From positions 1-19,021 of the forward strand of contig JAAVHU010000035.1 of assembly GCA_014799585.1 (NCBI GenBank): 19,021 bases of DNA, given 5' to 3'. The position numbers and the translations under genes are program-made. This document shows, in pieces, positions 14,593-19,021 of the stretch. Origin of the DNA: Clostridiales bacterium (lineage in GTDB: Bacteria > Bacillota > Clostridia > Oscillospirales > Acutalibacteraceae). Numbering within the stretch: the first letter of the stretch is position 1; each line of letters starts with the position of its first letter. Below the pieces are notes generated by a model that was not told the origin of the DNA, ran no database searches, and worked only from the letters and a program-made list of their open reading frames with translations.

Positions 14593-17292
14593 TTATTTTT
14601 CAACTTTTCTCTGAATTGCTTTAACAATTTCAACAATAGGAATAACAGAAAGTGCAAGCACCATTGAAACTGCATATTCAGCAAGTGAAATAGGAGCAAA
14701 ATCAAATAAGTTTGAAAGGAACGGAACATAGATAACAGCTGTTGAAAGAATTAAGCTAAGCACCATTGCACCAATCAAATACATATTCATACTGCCCATT
14801 TTGAAGATAGATGTTCTTCTTGAACGCATATTGAAGGAATGGAAAATTTCAGCCATTGAAAGCGTTAAGAATGCCATTGTCATACCATTCTGGTGAATGA
14901 ACGTAGAAGCACCTGCTTCTTTAAGGAAGCTCCAGAATGTCATACCGCTCTGATTTAAAAGAGCATTGCCCTCAGGTGTCATAATCAAACCAAGCACATA
15001 AGCCGCAAGTGTTACAATCGTTACCATAATACCCTGCCAAGCAACATCAATGCCCATACCGTTTGCAAATATGCCGTCCTTACTGCTTCTTGGTGCACGC
15101 TGCATAATGTTGTTCTCACCCTTTTCCATACCAAGAGCAAGTGCAGGGAAACAGTCTGTTATAAGATTTATCCAAAGAAGATGAACAGGCTCAAGAACGA
15201 TTGCACCAAAGAGTGTTGCAAAGAAAATGGTTAAAACTTCTGAAAGATTTGAGGAAAGCAGGAACTGAATGGATTTACGGATATTATCGTAAATTCTTCT
15301 GCCCTCTTCAATTGCAGAAACGATTGTTGCAAAGTTATCATCAGCAAGCACCATATCAGCAACATTTTTTGTTACATCTGTACCTGTTATACCCATACCG
15401 ATACCGATATCAGCACTCTTGATGGACGGCGCATCATTAACACCGTCACCCGTCATAGCGGTAACCATACCCTTGCTTCGCCAAGCCTTAACAATTCTAA
15501 CCTTATGCTCAGGCTGAACACGGGCATAAACGCTGTATTTTTCAATGCTTTCATTCAGTTCTTCATCAGAAATACTATTAAGCTCGGCACCTGTAATTGC
15601 ACCGCTTGCATCTTCAACAATACCAAGCTGTTTTGCAATAGCAACAGCAGTATCCTTATGGTCACCTGTAATCATAACAGGACGGATACCTGCACTTCTG
15701 CATTCTGCAATAGCATCCACAACCTCAGGGCGAACAGGATCTATCATACCTGCAAGACCAAGATAGCAAAGCTCTTGTTCAAGGAAATCAGCCTCTTCGC
15801 TTTCAGGAATTTCATCATAAGATTTCATTGCAACGCAAAGCACACGAAGTGCCTGATCTGCCATTTCCTTATTCAGAGCAAGAATGTCTTTTCTTATCTC
15901 GTCAGTCATATCAACCTTTTTGCCGTCAATATATGCTTTTGTGCAATGGTCAAGCACAACATCTGGCGCACCCTTTGTATACTGAACAAAGCCTTTTTTT
16001 ACAGACGAATGAACGGTTGACATCATTTTTCTCATAGAGTCAAACGGAGCTTCGGCAACTCTTGGGAAATCTTCAACAAGTGTTGATTTCGGCATTTCAA
16101 GTTTGTTTGCCCATTCAACAAGTGCAGCTTCCGTTGGTTCACCTTTAACCACACCGTCCTCTATTGTTGCATCAGAGCAAAGAGCCATTGCCTGCGCGAT
16201 CAGCTTTTCATTATCACCCTTGAAATCAACAACTGTCATTTTATTCTGCGTTAATGTGCCTGTTTTATCAGAGCAGATAACCTGCGTACAGCCAAGTGTT
16301 TCAACAGCAGTAAGCTTTCTGATAACAGCATTTCGCTTACTCATTTTTGTTACACCGATTGAAAGAACGATGGTAACAACAGCGGCAAGTCCCTCAGGAA
16401 TTGCGGCAACAGCAAGGGAAACAGCAACCATAAATGTGCCGAGCATACCCTCAAAGGTTACGCCTGCTCCTGTAACGGCATTGCGGATAACATCAAGTGC
16501 AAAGATAAATACACAGATTCCGAGAACAAGGAATGAAAGTATCTTTGAAAGTTGATTGAGTTTAATCTGAAGCGGTGTATCACCGTCTTTAGAATCATTC
16601 AGTGCATCAGCAATTTTGCCCATTTCGGTATCCATACCTGTTGCAACAACAACAGCCTTACCTCTGCCGTAAACAACATTTGAACCCATATAGCACATGT
16701 TTTTTCTGTCCCCAAGCGGAACATCATCAGAACTCTCAGGGTCAATAACATCAACAATTTTATTAACAGGAACAGATTCACCTGTTAAAGCGGCTTCTTC
16801 AATTTTCATAGAAGCACATTCGATAATTCGGCAATCAGCAGGCACACTGTCTCCCGCTTCAAGCACAATAATATCACCTGTTACCAAATCTTCTGAATGA
16901 ACAGTTTCTAATTTTCCGTTTCGGATTACATGGCTTGTTGCGGCGGCAATTTCCTGCAGGGCTTCAATCGCTTTTTCAGCCTTGGATTCCTGAGCAACAC
17001 CAAGAATTGCATTCAGAATAACAACAAACATAATGATGAAAACATCAGACGGAAATTCCTTGTTATAAACCGAAGTGATTGCTGAAATAACGGCAGCAAT
17101 AATCAGAATGATAATCATAGGATCCACAAGTTGCATAATGAAGCGGTGGAAAAGGCTTTCCTTTTTGCCCTCTTCCAATTTGTTTTTGCCGTTTTGTTCA
17201 AGGCGGGTTTTCGCCTCGTCTGAAGAAAGACCGTTTGCAGAGGTGTTATTTTCCTTAATAACCTCTTCAATCGAATTCAAATATTCCTTCAT
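14593..17292 (-). CDS. P-type Ca2+-transporting ATPase (type IIA/PMCA-SERCA-like)
   Basis: An 899-residue membrane pump that exports Ca2+ (and possibly Mn2+) with ATP. Order of parts: N-terminal cation-ATPase segment, M1-M2, actuator with TGES (170-173), M3-M4 with VAAIPEGL (E300), phosphorylation motif CSDKTGTLTQNK (D342), nucleotide domain with KGAPD, hinge TGDGVNDAPS, and M5-M10. M5 carries SSNLSEVL (N and E) and M6 INLITD (N and D), matching Ca2+-site II residues of SERCA. Length is normal. AAGGGG lies before ATG 17292. The leader has a consensus promoter, an RNA fold and a terminator (17323-17506), so expression is probably ligand-controlled. A riboswitch of the yybP-ykoY class would argue for Mn2+ as inducer or substrate. 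Confidence 0.96.
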   Translation of the reverse strand: MKEYLNSIEEVIKENNTSANGLSSDEAKTRLEQNGKNKLEEGKKESLFHRFIMQLVDPMIIILIIAAVISAITSVYNKEFPSDVFIIMFVVILNAILGVAQESKAEKAIEALQEIAAATSHVIRNGKLETVHSEDLVTGDIIVLEAGDSVPADCRIIECASMKIEEAALTGESVPVNKIVDVIDPESSDDVPLGDRKNMCYMGSNVVYGRGKAVVVATGMDTEMGKIADALNDSKDGDTPLQIKLNQLSKILSFLVLGICVFIFALDVIRNAVTGAGVTFEGMLGTFMVAVSLAVAAIPEGLAAVVTIVLSIGVTKMSKRNAVIRKLTAVETLGCTQVICSDKTGTLTQNKMTVVDFKGDNEKLIAQAMALCSDATIEDGVVKGEPTEAALVEWANKLEMPKSTLVEDFPRVAEAPFDSMRKMMSTVHSSVKKGFVQYTKGAPDVVLDHCTKAYIDGKKVDMTDEIRKDILALNKEMADQALRVLCVAMKSYDEIPESEEADFLEQELCYLGLAGMIDPVRPEVVDAIAECRSAGIRPVMITGDHKDTAVAIAKQLGIVEDASGAITGAELNSISDEELNESIEKYSVYARVQPEHKVRIVKAWRSKGMVTAMTGDGVNDAPSIKSADIGIGMGITGTDVTKNVADMVLADDNFATIVSAIEEGRRIYDNIRKSIQFLLSSNLSEVLTIFFATLFGAIVLEPVHLLWINLITDCFPALALGMEKGENNIMQRAPRSSKDGIFANGMGIDVAWQGIMVTIVTLAAYVLGLIMTPEGNALLNQSGMTFWSFLKEAGASTFIHQNGMTMAFLTLSMAEIFHSFNMRSRRTSIFKMGSMNMYLIGAMVLSLILSTAVIYVPFLSNLFDFAPISLAEYAVSMVLALSVIPIVEIVKAIQRKVEK

Positions 17293-17332
17293 ATTTTAAA
17301 CCCCTTTCATAAAAAAGATTTTAATACTATAT

Positions 17333-17374
17333 ACAAAAAAGACTCATATATAGTATTTCTACTACATACGAGTC
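17333..17374 (-). terminator. Leader terminator (attenuator) before the ATPase
   Basis: On the minus strand GACTCGTATGTAGTA pairs along all 15 positions with TACTATATATGAGTC (two G-U pairs) around a GAAA loop, followed by TTTTTTGT. It lies inside the 5' leader, 40 bases before the ATPase start codon, so read-through must be allowed for expression. The 3' arm can also pair with TATATAGTATT just downstream (17323-17333), an 11-bp alternative. Confidence 0.92.
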
Positions 17375-17395
17375 TCATTCTTTAAAACTAAACCA

Positions 17396-17471
17396 GCCTA
17401 TAACTTTTCTGCCAAGGCACGATGTTGACTTAGTTCGTGCTTATCAACACGGAATTACTCCCTCATAAGGT
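17396..17471 (-). ncRNA. Candidate yybP-ykoY (Mn2+) riboswitch aptamer
   Basis: The transcript predicted to start near 17471 begins ACCUUAUGAGGGAGUAA and later holds GUCAACAUCG and GGCAGAAAAG before UUAUAGG. CCUUAUGA can pair with UUAUAGG (one bulge) to enclose the region. GGGAGUA after P1, an internal GUCAACA, and GGCA.GA before the P1 3' strand agree with what I recall of yybP-ykoY RNAs, which often precede cation ATPases. An alternative fold is an H-type pseudoknot, UGUUGA/UCAACA with GCACGA/UCGUGC. The class is not certain; that it is a structured regulatory leader is well supported by the terminator behind it. Confidence 0.6.
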
Positions 17472-17477
17472 ATTTTG

Positions 17478-17506
17478 ATTATACCATATTTTAACAAAAA
17501 TGTCAA
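17478..17506 (-). promoter_or_regulatory. Consensus sigma-A promoter of the ATPase leader
   Basis: TTGACA (17501-17506) and TATAAT (17478-17483), both perfect, are separated by 17 bases on the minus strand. The predicted start is near 17471, giving a leader of about 180 bases before the ATPase ATG. The promoter lies immediately after the stop of the XRE gene (17518). Confidence 0.93.
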
Positions 17507-17517
17507 TTTCGTAAATC

Positions 17518-17871
17518 TTAAAAAATAATTAATTTTTCGCTATTGAAACATTTTCCTAATTTTTCTTGAAATCTATATAAGCCTATAAATTTGTAAAAAT
17601 GAAATTGATCATAATCAAGAGCAAAATCATAAAAATCATATGAATCATCAACGAATTTTTCCATAGGAATATCAAAAGCCTTTGAAAAACGAAATAAAAA
17701 TTGCAAAGACGGCTCTGTAATATCCTGCTCATATTCTTTCAATAGACTTGCTTCAATACCGAAATATTTGCTCATTTCTTCAAGTGAAAGATTAGAAAAT
17801 GTTCTGCAATAAGCCATTTTACCGCCTACTGATGTTTTTTCTTCACATTCCTCAATATCTTCAACAGCCAT
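17518..17871 (-). CDS. Small XRE-type helix-turn-helix regulator
   Basis: A 117-residue soluble protein. The segment SNLSLEEMSKYFGIEASLLKEYEQDITEPSLQFLFRFSKAFDIPMEKFV (about 26-74) has the pattern of an XRE/Cro-C1 HTH domain: the LSLEEMS helix, the YFGIEASLLKEYE recognition region, then the PSLQFLFRFSKAFDIP closing helices. The N-terminus is acidic. The C-terminal 40 residues are rich in Tyr, Phe and Asp (DFYDFALDYDQFHFYKF), without a known domain. ATG 17871 was chosen: AAGGAG lies seven bases upstream, while the frame extending to 17943 crosses a terminator hairpin. Its leader (17888-18047) is an unusual structured RNA. It could regulate the ATPase gene beside it or its own leader; no operator can be named. 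Confidence 0.8.
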   Translation of the reverse strand: MAVEDIEECEEKTSVGGKMAYCRTFSNLSLEEMSKYFGIEASLLKEYEQDITEPSLQFLFRFSKAFDIPMEKFVDDSYDFYDFALDYDQFHFYKFIGLYRFQEKLGKCFNSEKLIIF

Positions 17872-17887
17872 CATTCTTCTCCTTAAA

Positions 17888-17914
17888 TTAAAAAATGCGC
17901 AGCCGAAGCTACGC
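17888..17914 (-). terminator. UUCG-capped terminator just before the XRE start
   Basis: GCGTAGC and GCTGCGC make a 7-bp stem (one U-G pair) closed by a TTCG tetraloop, then ATTTTTTAA. The T-tract ends four bases before the AAGGAG of the XRE gene. It either ends a small RNA or works as an attenuator for the regulator. Confidence 0.88.
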
Positions 17915-18047
17915 AATAAAACGCTTGCTCCAACTGTCGCCAAACAATCTAAATATGGAAACCATATAACAAAATATTACAGAGCTAAGCGTTTTTAACA
18001 AAACGCTCTCTGTTATATAGTTTCTCTATTTAATTAGATTATTTGGC
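17888..18047 (-). ncRNA. Candidate structured RNA or leader, 5' end at the closing stem
   Basis: On the minus strand GCCAAAUAAUCUAA (18047-18034) pairs with UUAGAUUGUUUGGC (17952-17939) over 14 positions with one U-G. Inside, GAAACUAUAUAAC pairs with GUUAUAUGGUUUC (one U-G), then ACAGAG with CUCUGU, then AGCGUUUU with AAAACGCU around GUUA. All wobbles favour the minus-strand RNA. The promoter at 18054-18082 places +1 at G18047, the first base of the closing stem. A separate terminator hairpin ends it at about 17888. AGCGUUUU occurs again at 17925-17918 and could compete for AAAACGCU. I do not recognise a known class. Confidence 0.7.
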
Positions 18048-18053
18048 AAACCT

Positions 18054-18082
18054 ATAATAACATATCTAAAATTTTACGTCAA
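18054..18082 (-). promoter_or_regulatory. Sigma-A promoter of the structured RNA/XRE gene
   Basis: TTGACG (18077-18082) and TATTAT (18054-18059) are 17 bases apart on the minus strand, each one mismatch from consensus. With the usual seven-base step the start falls on G18047. Confidence 0.85.
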
Positions 18083-18092
18083 TAAAAACAAT

Positions 18093-18114
18093 GGCTCCCT
18101 CTGACGAGGGAGGC
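18093..18114. repeat. GC-rich palindrome, probable fragment of an interspersed repeat
   Basis: GGCTCCCTC and GAGGGAGGC flank TGAC (8 of 9 pairs). The GCTCCCTCTGACGAGGGAG motif resembles a repeat that I recall in many intergenic regions of gut Clostridia. Only this part is present, joined directly to the aldolase terminator. It has no T-tract of its own. Confidence 0.5.
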
Positions 18115-18115
18115 A

Positions 18116-18145
18116 AATAAAAAGCCTTTCCGTTGGAAAGGCTTT
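18116..18145 (-). terminator. Intrinsic terminator of the aldolase-like gene
   Basis: AAAGCCTTTCC and GGAAAGGCTTT form a perfect 11-bp stem with a three-base loop, followed on the minus strand by TTATTT. It lies 12 bases after the stop codon at 18158. Confidence 0.92.
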
Positions 18146-18157
18146 AATCATTCATAT

Positions 18158-19021
18158 TTATTTTTTATCAATCTGCTTTGAATATTTAGCAAGATAAACA
18201 GTTCTCATAAGGAAACATTCCATTTTAGGAACATAATGTGCTCTATTAAAAATGCTTACATCAACAACAGCAGCACAACCCTTATCCATAATAATTTCAA
18301 GAGCCTGCATATCGCCGTCACTATTACCTGTTACAAGAGCACCATTGCCCTGAATAAGAACAGCATTTCTGCCCTTGATAGCCTTTGCGATATTCTTTGC
18401 ACAATCATCTGTATCGCCATCAATCCAAGGACTGCATTTTACATCAAGACCAACGATCTGAGCAAAATCATCAATCATAGGAATCATAGGCTCGCCTGTG
18501 CAGGAAACAGCAATAACATCAGGTGTTGCCAAATGCTTAATCATTGAGCATTTTTCCTGAAGATAAATTTCTCTGTGAATTTTAGCACATTTAGGTGCAA
18601 TGCCGTTAATACCAAGGCCTGTTTCAATATCAACATCAACTGTTGTATCACCAACAGTAAGTGTAAACATATTTTCATTTCTTACAGATGAGCCAAGATC
18701 ACAGATAGCTTCAGGCATTTCACCTGATTCTTTCTTTCTGAGGAAATAATTTCTCTTATCATCATCAGAATATGATTTTGCCCAAGAATGACGCATATAG
18801 TTATCCTTGATTACTCTTTCACAGCACTTTTCAAGTGTTTCGGCAATATCGAAAGCCTCATCATAGGATTTACCCATGCAAAGTGTGCCGTGGTGCATAA
18901 GCATAATCGCATAGCAATCCGGATTAAGAACAATGCAGTTTTCTACCTTTTTGCGAAGTGAATTTGTTGTTGACATAGCGTAATCAGCAGTTGGCACTCT
19001 TTCACCAAGAACATCCTTATA
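18158..19021 (-). CDS. Two-domain class II aldolase/adducin-family protein (5' end beyond the window)
   Basis: The frame is open to the right edge (codons YKDVLGERVP precede the first possible GTG start at 18997), so the N-terminus is missing; 287 residues are visible. Visible residues 1-75 are the C-terminal half of a class II aldolase domain, with the Zn-ligand motif MLMHHGTLCMG (H43/H44) and the helix KSYDEAFDIAETLEKC. After a linker, about 145-287 form a second, related domain (LATPDVIAVSCTGEP, RNAVLIQGNGALVTGNSDGDMQALEII). There the HHG is replaced by QGNG, so it probably does not bind zinc and may be structural. Class II aldolases cleave sugar phosphates such as fuculose-1-phosphate to DHAP and an aldehyde. 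The exact substrate is unknown. A terminator follows the gene. Confidence 0.85.
   Translation of the reverse strand, partial: YKDVLGERVPTADYAMSTTNSLRKKVENCIVLNPDCYAIMLMHHGTLCMGKSYDEAFDIAETLEKCCERVIKDNYMRHSWAKSYSDDDKRNYFLRKKESGEMPEAICDLGSSVRNENMFTLTVGDTTVDVDIETGLGINGIAPKCAKIHREIYLQEKCSMIKHLATPDVIAVSCTGEPMIPMIDDFAQIVGLDVKCSPWIDGDTDDCAKNIAKAIKGRNAVLIQGNGALVTGNSDGDMQALEIIMDKGCAAVVDVSIFNRAHYVPKMECFLMRTVYLAKYSKQIDKK

Noticed and set aside
15505..16555. Plus-strand ORFs of 70-170 codons inside the ATPase gene
   Set aside because: They are shadows of the P-type ATPase reading frame, which has all catalytic motifs on the other strand.
17888..18047. 6S RNA
   Set aside because: A single long hairpin at +1 is suggestive, but it lacks the large central bubble, is shorter than usual 6S RNA, and has a separate terminator directly before a CDS.
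17939..18047. MITE with terminal inverted repeats
   Set aside because: The palindrome could be a MITE, but no target duplication is visible at its ends, and the exact match of promoter +1 to its edge fits an RNA better. A copy-number search would settle it.
1..19021. CRISPR array, defence system or transposase
   Set aside because: No regularly spaced repeat set and no Cas, restriction, reverse transcriptase or transposase signature was found in any frame read.

Overview
The window reads as chromosomal DNA of a low-GC Gram-positive bacterium, most likely an anaerobic gut member of class Clostridia (Oscillospiraceae/Ruminococcaceae-like). The evidence is AT-rich spacers, strong AGGAGG-type ribosome binding sites, sigma-A promoters, an adjacent TrmN6/RsmI methyltransferase pair, and a GC-rich palindrome (18093-18114) that resembles an interspersed repeat common in such genomes. 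Almost all genes lie on the minus strand. Species cannot be fixed from the sequence alone.

Layout from left to right. Positions 1-690 hold the tail of a plus-strand CDS, a terminator, an 18-bp duplicate of the 3' end of tRNA-Pro, an intact minus-strand tRNA-Pro(CGG) with encoded CCA, and a small conserved plus-strand ORF with its terminator. Positions 690-1751 encode a leaderless GH25 lysozyme with two C-terminal repeats. Positions 1839-6263 form a tight five-gene minus-strand operon: alpha/beta hydrolase, IolB-like isomerase, iron-dependent alcohol dehydrogenase, EamA transporter and HAD phosphatase. It looks like a small catabolic or detoxification pathway that is not a standard inositol cluster. 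Positions 6318-10719 hold lepA, then trmN6, rsmI and a PflX-type radical SAM gene; the last three overlap by 4 nt at each junction. Between lepA and trmN6 lies a 153-bp insert-like segment that duplicates the last codons of lepA.

Positions 10813-14488 form another minus-strand unit: RlmD/RlmCD 23S rRNA methyltransferase, acyltransferase-3 membrane protein, DnaQ-like exonuclease, and a hypothetical gene interrupted by one in-frame TAA. Positions 14593-17506 hold a Ca2+-type P-type ATPase. It is preceded by a consensus promoter, a structured leader compatible with a yybP-ykoY (Mn2+) riboswitch, and a long intrinsic terminator. Positions 17518-18082 hold a small XRE-type regulator. Its 5' leader begins, by promoter geometry, exactly at the first base of a 109-nt long-hairpin RNA and ends with a UUCG-capped terminator just before the ribosome binding site. 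The window ends inside a two-domain class II aldolase-like gene.

The most promising undescribed signals are the structured RNA upstream of the XRE gene (17888-18082), the ATPase leader (17323-17506), the lepA-tail duplication element (8742-8933) and the operon around an orphan IolB.
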